A DNA stretch of 64,000 bases from Bacteroidetes bacterium HGW-Bacteroidetes-7 (GTDB taxonomy: Bacteria; Bacteroidota; Bacteroidia; Bacteroidales; UBA932): NCBI GenBank assembly GCA_002842465.1, contig PHDA01000005.1, forward strand, positions 1-64,000, read 5' to 3'. This document shows positions 53,830-61,327 of this stretch, piece after piece (the first letter of the stretch is position 1; each line of letters begins with the position of its first letter). The position numbers and the translations under genes are program-made. The notes beneath the pieces are model-generated. The model made no database searches and was not told the DNA's origin. It saw nothing but the letters and a program-made list of their open reading frames with translations.

Positions 53830-54975
53830 ATGAAAACTTCTTTTCCAATATTGACTTTGCTTTCAATTTTTATTCTATTAGGTTGTTCAAATAAACCAAT
53901 ATTCAAATCAATTGAAAGAGACTATCAAAAAACATCATTCAACCCAGTTGTCGTTGAAAATGAAATTATTCCAAATTTTATTATTTCAATTACTCCTCAG
54001 AATTACTTAGAAACAGACAGAGAGTCATTTATTTTCTCACAAGCTGATGGTGTTGGTGAAAATGAAAACGTAAGATCGTGGGTTTATAATTTATCGGATA
54101 TTGAAGTTAAGAGTGATAAAAACAAAAGAATTATTCTTAAGATTTTTAATGAAATTGATCAACTTGTTCAGATTGGATTCTTAACTACTGAGATATCAAA
54201 TGCTTTTAAATTAAAGATGATTAATAAAGGCAATATCAGTGATGGGTCAGAAGTTATCTCAATGTTAGATAATTCAGCTGTTTATTCAGACCAATATAAT
54301 CCATATAAAGTAAATAATAGATATTTGAGTGTTTTCAAGGCTTCTTTTACTAATAATTCGGATACTTTAATTAAGTTAGGAATCAATAATTTTCAAGTAA
54401 TAAGTGAAAATGAATTACTAAATCCTCTAAAAACTGAATATTTTGAGAAAGCTTTTGACAGAAATTCAGAAAAGCTTAAAAATATTCTAAGAATGAACTT
54501 ATCCGATGATATTATAATTTTACCAAAACAATCAATTATCAAATATTTTGCTGTACCTACACTTAATCCATCCAATAAAGGGTTGAGTATAAAATTTCTT
54601 TATAACAGTAAAGTTTATAATTATGACTATGACCTTAATATTTTATCATCTAAAGAATCATTTAACTTTATTGGAGTTAAAATTAAAAAACAAAAAGATG
54701 CCATAACAGATATTGTAATTAACCAACAAGGCCGGATTTATTCCCTTACTGACAACATTATTTATGTTCTTGAAAATAAGCAAACAGAACCATTAACCAT
54801 TTATTCAATGAAAGTATCAAATGGATATGCTGAGTATGGTAAAGTAGTCAATATTAGGGCCTATGACTTTCAAAATTCAAATATTATAATACCTACAAGA
54901 TCATTAAATGTGATTAAAAAAAATCCTAATGATATTAAATATCTTGTTCCGCAAAAATCTGTTATTCGTTTGTAA
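53830..54975 (+). CDS. AT-rich hypothetical lipoprotein bracketed by repeats
   Basis: A 381-residue lipoprotein (signal and lipobox LILLGCSNK-like ILLGCSNKP, cysteine about residue 19). No family is recognised. The mature protein is beta-strand-rich, with many asparagine, isoleucine and lysine residues. The gene is visibly more AT-rich than its neighbours, and its codons favour AAT, ATT and TTA. It sits alone between two copies of a 36-nt direct repeat and has its own terminator at 55010-55035, all suggesting acquisition as a unit. The function is unknown. Confidence 0.75.
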   Translation: MKTSFPILTLLSIFILLGCSNKPIFKSIERDYQKTSFNPVVVENEIIPNFIISITPQNYLETDRESFIFSQADGVGENENVRSWVYNLSDIEVKSDKNKRIILKIFNEIDQLVQIGFLTTEISNAFKLKMINKGNISDGSEVISMLDNSAVYSDQYNPYKVNNRYLSVFKASFTNNSDTLIKLGINNFQVISENELLNPLKTEYFEKAFDRNSEKLKNILRMNLSDDIIILPKQSIIKYFAVPTLNPSNKGLSIKFLYNSKVYNYDYDLNILSSKESFNFIGVKIKKQKDAITDIVINQQGRIYSLTDNIIYVLENKQTEPLTIYSMKVSNGYAEYGKVVNIRAYDFQNSNIIIPTRSLNVIKKNPNDIKYLVPQKSVIRL

Positions 54976-55009
54976 TCTTTAAATTTTGTTACATCATTTA
55001 ACCATATTA

Positions 55010-55039
55010 AAAGGGGTCTCAAGCGAGACCCCTTTATTT
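55010..55039 (+). terminator. Intrinsic terminator of the AT-rich lipoprotein gene
   Basis: A perfect 11-bp stem AAAGGGGTCTC / GAGACCCCTTT with loop AAGC, then ATTT. The stem and loop design matches that at 53133-53158, and the same repeat arm follows directly. Confidence 0.78.
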
Positions 55040-55167
55040 CTCCGCGCCAGTTTGTGGTATTTAATTGTAAAACAAGATGTTGAAAATGAGCCAAATTTTA
55101 CAAAATATTCCGCTCTTTTTTATATTGGTTGCAATGAACATGTTACCACAAACTGGCGCGGAGAAAT
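55036..55167. repeat. Inverted-repeat element, 24-bp perfect arms
   Basis: The left arm 55036-55059 and right arm 55144-55167 are exact reverse complements (core TCTCCGCGCCAGTTTGTGG) around 84 bp. It shares its core with 53401-53547 but differs where that copy has TTTTGGAC, with matching changes in both arms. Confidence 0.85.
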
Positions 55168-55185
55168 TTGCATTGTTGGAATTTT
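55150..55185 (+). repeat. 36-nt direct repeat, right copy
   Basis: Identical to 53528-53563; together they define a unit of about 1.6 kb carrying one gene. Confidence 0.85.
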
Positions 55186-55218
55186 ATTTTTTACTTTGCA
55201 AAAAAAAGTGCTTTTCAT

Positions 55219-55827
55219 ATGAAAGAGGAAAAAAAATATATTAAAGATATTGGTGAAATTCGCTCTATGATGGAGCGAAGTTCAAAGTTCCTGTCACTTT
55301 CGGGGTGGGCTGGAATAATGGCAGGTATTTATGCACTTGCAGGTGTTTATGTTGCAGACTTTTATTTTGGATTTAATCCTGATTATATAATTGATTCAGG
55401 TGGGATAGGTTTAAATATTGTGCTTCTGGCAACAGCAATATTGGTACTGGCAATTGTAACTGCGATTTTCCTTTCGTATAAAAGGGCAGATAAAAGATCA
55501 GAAAAGCTGTGGAATTCAACAACCAGACGATTGGTCATAAATATGGCTGTCCCTTTGGTTGCTGGTGGAGTTGTGATCTTGATTCTTGCTGCAAAGGATT
55601 TGACCGGCATTATTGCCCCTTTTTCAATGATATTTTACGGCTTGGCACTTTTTAATGTAAGCGGCATTACAATAAAGGAAATTAAGGGGCTTGGTATAAC
55701 TCAGATTATTCTAGGGCTTGCTGGACTATATTTTGTAGAGTATGGTTTGCTATTGTGGGCTTTAGGATTTGGAGTTGCCCATATTGTGTACGGCATAGTC
55801 ATGTATTTAAAATACGAGAGGGGTTAA
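55219..55827 (+). CDS. Hypothetical inner-membrane protein paired with a winged-helix regulator
   Basis: Start set at ATG 55219 (MKEEKKYIKD); an upstream in-frame codon at 55168 lies in the repeat. The 202-residue protein has a cytoplasmic N-terminal stretch (IGEIRSMMERSSKFLSLSG) and about five membrane helices. It is a recurrent Bacteroidota membrane protein of unknown function found beside a small winged-helix regulator. The next gene starts 1 base after its stop, so the two are coupled and the regulator may report on or control this protein. Confidence 0.75.
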   Translation: MKEEKKYIKDIGEIRSMMERSSKFLSLSGWAGIMAGIYALAGVYVADFYFGFNPDYIIDSGGIGLNIVLLATAILVLAIVTAIFLSYKRADKRSEKLWNSTTRRLVINMAVPLVAGGVVILILAAKDLTGIIAPFSMIFYGLALFNVSGITIKEIKGLGITQIILGLAGLYFVEYGLLLWALGFGVAHIVYGIVMYLKYERG

Positions 55828-55828
55828 A

Positions 55829-56134
55829 GTGAAAACATTTACTGACAGACTACATAAAGCGTTCGAAAGCAGGGTTCGGCTTGGAATCATGTCGGCCCTC
55901 GCCGTGAATGATACACTTGATTTTAACGCGCTTAAGGAGTATCTTGATATAACTGACGGTAATTTGGCAAGTCACATTAAAGCGCTTGAAAAAGAAGAGT
56001 TTATTGGGGTGGAGAAGTCATTTGTTGGCAAGAAGCCAAACACCAGATACTTTATTACAAAAGAGGGGAAGAAAGCATTTAATGCTCATCTTGAGGCGCT
56101 TGAGGTTTTTATTAAATCTGGAAAAGCCCTTTAA
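55829..56134 (+). CDS. Winged-helix transcriptional regulator
   Basis: A 101-residue single-domain DNA-binding protein starting at GTG 55829. The winged-helix pattern is RVRLGIMSALAVNDTLDFNA, LKEYLDITDGNLASHIKALE (recognition helix) and the wing FVGKKPNTRYFITKEGKKAF. It resembles the HTH_34/ArsR-MarR-like regulators of actinobacteria and Bacteroidota. It is cotranscribed with the preceding membrane protein. Confidence 0.85.
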   Translation: MKTFTDRLHKAFESRVRLGIMSALAVNDTLDFNALKEYLDITDGNLASHIKALEKEEFIGVEKSFVGKKPNTRYFITKEGKKAFNAHLEALEVFIKSGKAL

Positions 56135-56270
56135 GAAGAAATTTTATGAAAGATCAGGTTAATTCTAAATATAGAAAAACATTATAACGAATATATTTTT
56201 TTTATCTAAACACTTTGAAACACAAAGAACTTTTAAACAAACAAATAAATAATCAAATAAATAAACAAAA

Positions 56271-56576
56271 ATGGAAACAGCATCAATGGTAAAACGAATG
56301 CTCATAGGAGCAGGTATAGCATTAGTATTAATCTCCCTATTCTTGTTGGGAGTAGATGAGCCTAATCCCGATTGGCCAAAGTTGTGGATGATAAGACCTC
56401 TTGTGGTAGTACCGATTGCCGGGGCATTCGGAGGCTTTTTGACATTTCAGATTGACAAAAGGTTGAATCAGGGCACATGGGCAAAAATTGCAGCGGTTAT
56501 TCTAAGCTTTATTGCGTATGTATTCGTACTCTGGATGGGCAGTGTATTAGGTCTCGCCGGAACTTTGTGGAATTAA
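56271..56576 (+). CDS. Small hypothetical membrane protein
   Basis: A 101-residue protein with three hydrophobic segments (about 10-27, 45-62 and 75-98) and no recognised domain. The 5' leader (56200-56270) is a run of AAAC/AAAT-type repeats, common in Bacteroidota untranslated regions. No functional assignment is possible. Confidence 0.65.
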   Translation: METASMVKRMLIGAGIALVLISLFLLGVDEPNPDWPKLWMIRPLVVVPIAGAFGGFLTFQIDKRLNQGTWAKIAAVILSFIAYVFVLWMGSVLGLAGTLWN

Positions 56577-56616
56577 TAATCCACTGGTAACATAATTAAT
56601 AATACAGTTGTAAAAT

Positions 56617-58140
56617 ATGAAAGATCAGATTCTTTCCAATTTGAACAACCCTGGGGAACTTGAAAAGTTATACCGGGGTAATAAAACTCTTTTTAGAAAG
56701 GAGTTTTCAGAAATCTACCTCAGCATTCAAGGTCAGCAGCAAGGTCAGCAGCAAGGACAGCAGCAAGATCAGCAGGACTGTCTGTCTGTAGTTGACTTTT
56801 GGCACGAAAGGTTAAAGTTTCCGGATGCGGAGATCCAATCAGTAAAAGCTAACATCACACCTAACAACATCGCATCAAAGGATAACATAGGCGAGAGAAC
56901 AGCTATAGGTATTGATGATATTAAGTGGGGTAACAAGAGCGATATAGTTCTGGTTGTTGTTCTGGTACTGGTTGCGGGTTTGATTGCAAAAATTCCTGCT
57001 ATTTTTGGTATTAATGAGGAGTTCTTTTATTCAAGGAATGTGGGCTTTGTAATATTTCCAGCCCTGACTGCATTTTTTGTATTTAAAAACGGGGTCTCAA
57101 AAATTCATATAGGTGTAATATCCCTTTTTACTCTCATTGCGTTGGTTTTTATAAACTCACTCCCGGATGTTAAAGAGAGTGACACATTGGTACTCTCTTC
57201 AATTCATATTCTGCTTTTGCTTTGGGCAGTTCTGGGTTTTGCCTTTACTGGGGACCTGAGCATAAAACTCTCAGATATATTTCATTATAACAAAAGGTTA
57301 AAAAGACAGCCTCTCTTTATCAATGAACCAATTACAAATAACCAGGAAATCACGTGTAATTCGCCTCACTCGGTAGATAATATAAACGCTTCAAATAATT
57401 CTCCTCTGGAATTCCTGAAGTATAACGGAGATCTTATAGTTATGACAACCTTGATATTAATTGCAGGAGGTATAATGTCTGCAATTACAATTGGCCTTTT
57501 TGACCTTATCGGGCTCAATATTGAGGGGGTATATTTTGACTATGTTGCCATTTTCGGGCTTGCAGCTGCACCAATTGTCGGAACTTATATAATAAGAACA
57601 AATCCACAGCTGGTTGGAAAGGTTTCGCCACTGATCGCAAAAATATTCAGTCCTCTTGTTCTAATAATGCTCGTAATTTACATATTGGCAATCATTTTTT
57701 CAGGTAAAGATCCATATAATGACAGGGAGTTTTTGATAATCTTTAACGCACTTCTGGTTGGAGTTATGGCATTAATATTCTTTTCGTTGGCCGGGATTTC
57801 AAAGAATTCAAAAAGTCGTTTTGAAATATGGGTTCTGACACTTCTTTCTATAGTAACAATTGCAGTTAATGCAATTGCCCTTTCGGCAATTCTTTACAGA
57901 ATATTTGAATGGGGAATAACTCCAAACAGAGCTGCAGTGATAGGCTTAAACACCCTTATATTTATAAATTTGATAATTGTAACACTCCGCTTTGTAAAAG
58001 TTATTAGAGGGGGAATTCAACATAGTTCAAAAAATGGATATATAGAAATTTCTGATGTAGGTAAAGCAATCACAGGTTTCATTCCTATGTATATCCTCTG
58101 GGCAGCAATTGTAACATTTCTTTTTCCATTTATTTTCTGA
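56617..58140 (+). CDS. Hypothetical polytopic membrane protein with a Gln-Gly repeat
   Basis: A 507-residue protein. The N-terminal cytoplasmic part (about 1-105) contains GQQQGQQQGQQQDQQD, encoded by a 12-nt tandem repeat, then WHERLKFPDAEIQ. About eleven or twelve membrane helices follow in two blocks (about 110-215 and 270-505), separated by an asparagine-rich loop. No family was recognised. Downstream of 58140 is a 139-bp gap with no visible terminator. Confidence 0.7.
   Translation: MKDQILSNLNNPGELEKLYRGNKTLFRKEFSEIYLSIQGQQQGQQQGQQQDQQDCLSVVDFWHERLKFPDAEIQSVKANITPNNIASKDNIGERTAIGIDDIKWGNKSDIVLVVVLVLVAGLIAKIPAIFGINEEFFYSRNVGFVIFPALTAFFVFKNGVSKIHIGVISLFTLIALVFINSLPDVKESDTLVLSSIHILLLLWAVLGFAFTGDLSIKLSDIFHYNKRLKRQPLFINEPITNNQEITCNSPHSVDNINASNNSPLEFLKYNGDLIVMTTLILIAGGIMSAITIGLFDLIGLNIEGVYFDYVAIFGLAAAPIVGTYIIRTNPQLVGKVSPLIAKIFSPLVLIMLVIYILAIIFSGKDPYNDREFLIIFNALLVGVMALIFFSLAGISKNSKSRFEIWVLTLLSIVTIAVNAIALSAILYRIFEWGITPNRAAVIGLNTLIFINLIIVTLRFVKVIRGGIQHSSKNGYIEISDVGKAITGFIPMYILWAAIVTFLFPFIF
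56731..56775 (+). repeat. 12-nt in-frame tandem repeat
   Basis: GGTCAGCAGCAA occurs twice exactly, then once with one change (GGACAGCAGCAA), and then a truncated GATCAGCAG. It encodes the glutamine-glycine stretch. Slippage would change length by four residues without frameshift. Confidence 0.85.
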
Positions 58141-58279
58141 CAGATAACTCTTTTTTATACCGGCATGTGAGATATGTGTAACTTTTGAGTGGAATACTGT
58201 AGCAATTCAATAGAGGTTAAGTCGCATCTTTGTCACTGAACCATTTAAATTCATAATGGTTTTTATAAATGACATAGAA

Positions 58280-58930
58280 ATGAAAAAAACAATGAAAAAA
58301 GTAATTCTGGTTTTCGCATTTGCAACCTTTATTTTTGGTAGTACATTTGCTCAAACTAACGGTACAGATTTCAGGCAGAAATTATCATTTGGTATAAAGG
58401 GTGGTGCAAATTATTCTAATGTGTACGATACGCAGGGTGAACAGTTTAATGCCGATGCCAAATTCGGTTTAGCTGCAGGAGCTTTTGTAGCCGTGCCAAT
58501 TGGAAAATATTTTGGTATTCAGCCGGAACTTTTGTTCTCGCAGAGGGGATATAAGGGATCGGGTTCTTTGTTAGGTAGCGATTATAGCTACACTTATACC
58601 AGTAATCATATAGATGTACCTTTATTGATAGCTATCAAACCGATTCCTTTTCTTACAATATTGGCCGGTCCTCAATACTCGTTCCTGATTAAAGACAAAT
58701 ACACTTTTAATAGTGCTATTGTTAATACAGAACAGGAACAAGTGTTTGAAAATGACAATATTCGTAAAAACACACTCTCGATTTTGGGTGGACTTGATTT
58801 TAACTTCAGCAATTTTGTTATAGGTACAAGAGTAGGATGGGATATTCAGTCTAATAAAGGCGATGGAACATCAGAAACTCCGCGCTATAAGAATATGTGG
58901 TATCAAGCTACTATAGGTTTTAGGTTCTAG
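58280..58930 (+). CDS. Outer-membrane beta-barrel protein (porin/PorT-like family)
   Basis: Start placed at ATG 58280 (MKKTMKKVILVF) as the signal peptide begins there; ATG 58292 is possible. The 216-residue protein has a signal peptide ending STFAQ and alternating amphipathic strands of an eight-stranded OMP_b-brl_2 barrel. Typical blocks are FGIKGGANYSNV, FGLAAGAFVAVPIGKYFGIQ, PELLFSQRGYKG and the C-terminal MWYQATIGFRF ending in phenylalanine. It is followed by a strong terminator. The cargo or partner is unknown. Confidence 0.85.
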   Translation: MKKTMKKVILVFAFATFIFGSTFAQTNGTDFRQKLSFGIKGGANYSNVYDTQGEQFNADAKFGLAAGAFVAVPIGKYFGIQPELLFSQRGYKGSGSLLGSDYSYTYTSNHIDVPLLIAIKPIPFLTILAGPQYSFLIKDKYTFNSAIVNTEQEQVFENDNIRKNTLSILGGLDFNFSNFVIGTRVGWDIQSNKGDGTSETPRYKNMWYQATIGFRF

Positions 58931-58954
58931 AAATCACCTGAACCATAAAGAAAG

Positions 58955-58982
58955 AAGCACCTGTTTACGCAGGTGCTTTTTT
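58955..58982 (+). terminator. Intrinsic terminator after the beta-barrel gene
   Basis: A perfect 9-bp stem AAGCACCTG / CAGGTGCTT with loop TTTACG and a T-run (58979-58982 onward). Confidence 0.88.
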
Positions 58983-59027
58983 GTATTGATGTGTACTGAT
59001 ATTGTTTTGGTATTTTTCTTAGAATGA

Positions 59028-60173
59028 TTATCTAAGTTTTTTCATAATTTCAGCAGGTACTGCCTCTTTGTGTACCAATATCGAGATGGTTTTTGCCTTC
59101 ATGTACTCCTGAGAGAGGTGGTTGTAGCCTCCAAAACGGTTGATTTCGGGCTTCCATGAGTTTTTGACAATGTAGTAGGTAGTTCCGTTTTTGTCCTTTG
59201 CCTTTCCAATCAGGTGCATAAGGTGGTCGTCGGTTGTTAAAAATGTCTCAAAGCCCTTCTGGCGTGAAGCTGCATCGACCTTCTCCTCCTTATAAATTCT
59301 GCCAAATGAGAGCTTGGACCCCTCTTCTGAGGCGATCTCCTCTGCTGTTGGCATCATAGCCAAACCGGCTTTGTCTGAGTAACTCTTTTCGCTCATATCT
59401 CCGTCCCAGCATACAGTGAATCCCTTTTCGATAGAGTTGTCTATGACTTTCATAAATTCGTCAAGGGGGAGGTTGTAATAGAGCCCACCGTTCCAGTTGT
59501 CCGGAATCTCAAGCAGAAACTCTTTGTAATATGGGTGATGGGTAAAGCTTGTGAAAAAGATGTAATCGTTGGTATTAAGCCCCAGGCTTTGGAAGAAGCT
59601 CTTAGGAGTATATTCTCTCCCTTTGTAGGTGAACTTTTGCGGCACAACCCCTAGATAGATATCCAGCAGAGAGTTGAGCAGCTTGTCAAACTCCACAGTT
59701 ACCTCTTTGTTTTTTACAGGAACCTGCGAAATTACATTTACATATTCGTTCAATAGCGCATGGTTGTGGGTAGGGGAGTTGTAGTTAATTCCGCTATAAA
59801 CCTCCTCGGGCACAATCCCATATTCATTTACAACATCAAACATCATGTTCGAAAGACTTCCCTCCTGCAGGTTTCCCTTGCCACGCTTTAAATAGTTGTC
59901 CTTAACCCTGTTTATATAATTGTATCTTACTGTATGCATCTCAGAAAGATCAAACACCCCTTTGCCCATTCTGATAAGTTCTGATTCAAAAAACGAGGTG
60001 GTAGCAAACGACCAGCATGTACCCGTTACAGCCTGATCCTTTACCGGAGTGGCAGGGAGCATTTTGGTGTATTCAAACTGATATACAGGGCATTTTTCGG
60101 TAATCTGGCCGTTGGATTGTTTTGGAAAGGCAAGCGCAGTAGTGGCAAGAAGAATTGTAAAGAGTTTTTTCAT
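59028..60173 (-). CDS. Exported C1B-type cysteine peptidase (bleomycin hydrolase-like)
   Basis: A 381-residue papain-like peptidase with a signal peptide (about 1-22, ending SNGQ). The active-site segment is VKDQAVTGTCWSFATTS (oxyanion Q47, nucleophile C53). FDLSEMHTVRYNYINR follows as in C1B aminopeptidases. The catalytic histidine lies in DDHLMHLIGKAKDKNG and the asparagine in YYIVKNSW. Most C1B enzymes are cytosolic hexamers; a signal peptide places this one in the periplasm, as in several Bacteroidota members. It is convergent with the beta-barrel gene. Confidence 0.87.
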   Translation of the reverse strand: MKKLFTILLATTALAFPKQSNGQITEKCPVYQFEYTKMLPATPVKDQAVTGTCWSFATTSFFESELIRMGKGVFDLSEMHTVRYNYINRVKDNYLKRGKGNLQEGSLSNMMFDVVNEYGIVPEEVYSGINYNSPTHNHALLNEYVNVISQVPVKNKEVTVEFDKLLNSLLDIYLGVVPQKFTYKGREYTPKSFFQSLGLNTNDYIFFTSFTHHPYYKEFLLEIPDNWNGGLYYNLPLDEFMKVIDNSIEKGFTVCWDGDMSEKSYSDKAGLAMMPTAEEIASEEGSKLSFGRIYKEEKVDAASRQKGFETFLTTDDHLMHLIGKAKDKNGTTYYIVKNSWKPEINRFGGYNHLSQEYMKAKTISILVHKEAVPAEIMKKLR

Positions 60174-60311
60174 GACAGTCTGTTGGTTTATTTACGAGCA
60201 AGTTACAAAAACTTAGCACATGGATTAAGGTTTAAAGATGGTTTTTAAGAATTAAATAGACTTGAGCGATTTTTCTTTTAAATTTGTGTAATAATTACAA
60301 AAACAGAACTG

Positions 60312-61091
60312 ATGGACGGTAAGTTTATATATGATCATCCCAGAGCAGCGCTTACCTCAGATTGCGTCGTGTTTGGATTCGATGGTGACAATCTTAATAT
60401 ATTGCTTGTTCAACGAGGTGTAGAACCTTTTAAAGAGAGCTGGGCACTGCCCGGAGGATTTTTAAAAATGGATGAGACAACAGAAGAGTGTGCAGAGAGA
60501 GAGCTAGAAGAAGAGACAGGCATCTCGGGTGTATTTATGAGACAGATAAGAACCTTTTCTACTCCTGACAGAGATCCGCGAGGACGTGTTATAACCATTG
60601 CCTATTATGCATTGATGAATCCTCATCACTTTAGCAGGGTTAGTGTTAGAGGAGGAGATGATGTTACAGATGCCGGGTGGTTCCCGATTGAAAGCGTTCT
60701 TGCTGACACCTCACTTGCTTTTGACCATCACGAAATAATTGAAGCAGCAATAGAAAAACTAAGGCAGGAGATACGTCACTATCCGATAGCATTTGAACTG
60801 CTTGACACCTATTTTACAATCAAACAGCTCCAGACTGTTTACGAAAGTATTCTTAATACAAAGTTTGACCGGGGCAACTTCCACAAAAAGATGGTTGGAA
60901 GAACAGAGAATGCAGCAGGAGAGGAAGGAGGCACAAAACCACGAAAAGAGCAACGGAAGAACACAGGTGTGCTGATTGACTCGGGTGAGGTTGTAAGCGG
61001 AGTTAAACATAAACCAGCAAAAATTTACAGCTTCGATCGTACACGCTTCAACCAACTCGTAAACAACGCAGATTTTACATTTGATTTTTAA
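60312..61091 (+). CDS. Nudix domain protein with C-terminal winged helix (NrtR-like)
   Basis: A 259-residue protein. The N-terminal Nudix domain has the full box GFLKMDETTEECAERELEEE followed by TGI (about 47-69). The C-terminal part reads YPIAFELLDTYFTIKQLQTV and KFDRGNFHKKMV, the winged-helix region of NrtR-type regulators of NAD or sugar metabolism. A charged insertion of about 25 residues (AGEEGGTKPRKEQRKN) interrupts the C-terminal domain. It may bind ADP-ribose-like ligands and regulate DNA, or be a hydrolase; target genes are not visible in this window. Confidence 0.85.
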   Translation: MDGKFIYDHPRAALTSDCVVFGFDGDNLNILLVQRGVEPFKESWALPGGFLKMDETTEECAERELEEETGISGVFMRQIRTFSTPDRDPRGRVITIAYYALMNPHHFSRVSVRGGDDVTDAGWFPIESVLADTSLAFDHHEIIEAAIEKLRQEIRHYPIAFELLDTYFTIKQLQTVYESILNTKFDRGNFHKKMVGRTENAAGEEGGTKPRKEQRKNTGVLIDSGEVVSGVKHKPAKIYSFDRTRFNQLVNNADFTFDF

Positions 61092-61122
61092 ATTGTGTTT
61101 AAGCAATACCATCCAATTCACA

Positions 61123-61191
61123 ATGAAAGAGACAAAAGAGGAGCTGAATAAAGTTATTGAGTGGCTTACAGGTTTTGACAGAATAAATTAA
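61123..61191 (+). pseudogene. Likely remnant of a DUF2200-type gene
   Basis: A 22-codon frame, MKETKEELNKVIEWLTGF followed by DRIN and TAA. It matches from memory the central TK-E-v-dEvI-WLTGyD motif of DUF2200 proteins, without the rest of that roughly 115-residue family. Too short to be functional as such; similarity is over one motif only. Confidence 0.4.
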
Positions 61192-61327
61192 GAGATCTTA
61201 AATGGTTTTTTATATTTAGTTATCAATTTTAAAAATCTGTTTTTCTATTTTTAAAAAATCTACTACCTTTATCTCAGGTATTCAATAAGATATTAAATCT
61301 CCACATAAAAAGTGAAGCGACTTCAAA

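Noticed and set aside
53401-55167. Integron attC-like sites
   Set aside because: The palindromes are exact rather than imperfect, no RYYYAAC/GTTRRRY core at the expected places is seen and no integrase gene is in the window.
56146-56187. Thirteen-codon ORF MKDQVNSKYRKTL starting with the same 12 bases as the gene at 56617
   Set aside because: The identity ends after four codons and is too short to support a duplication.
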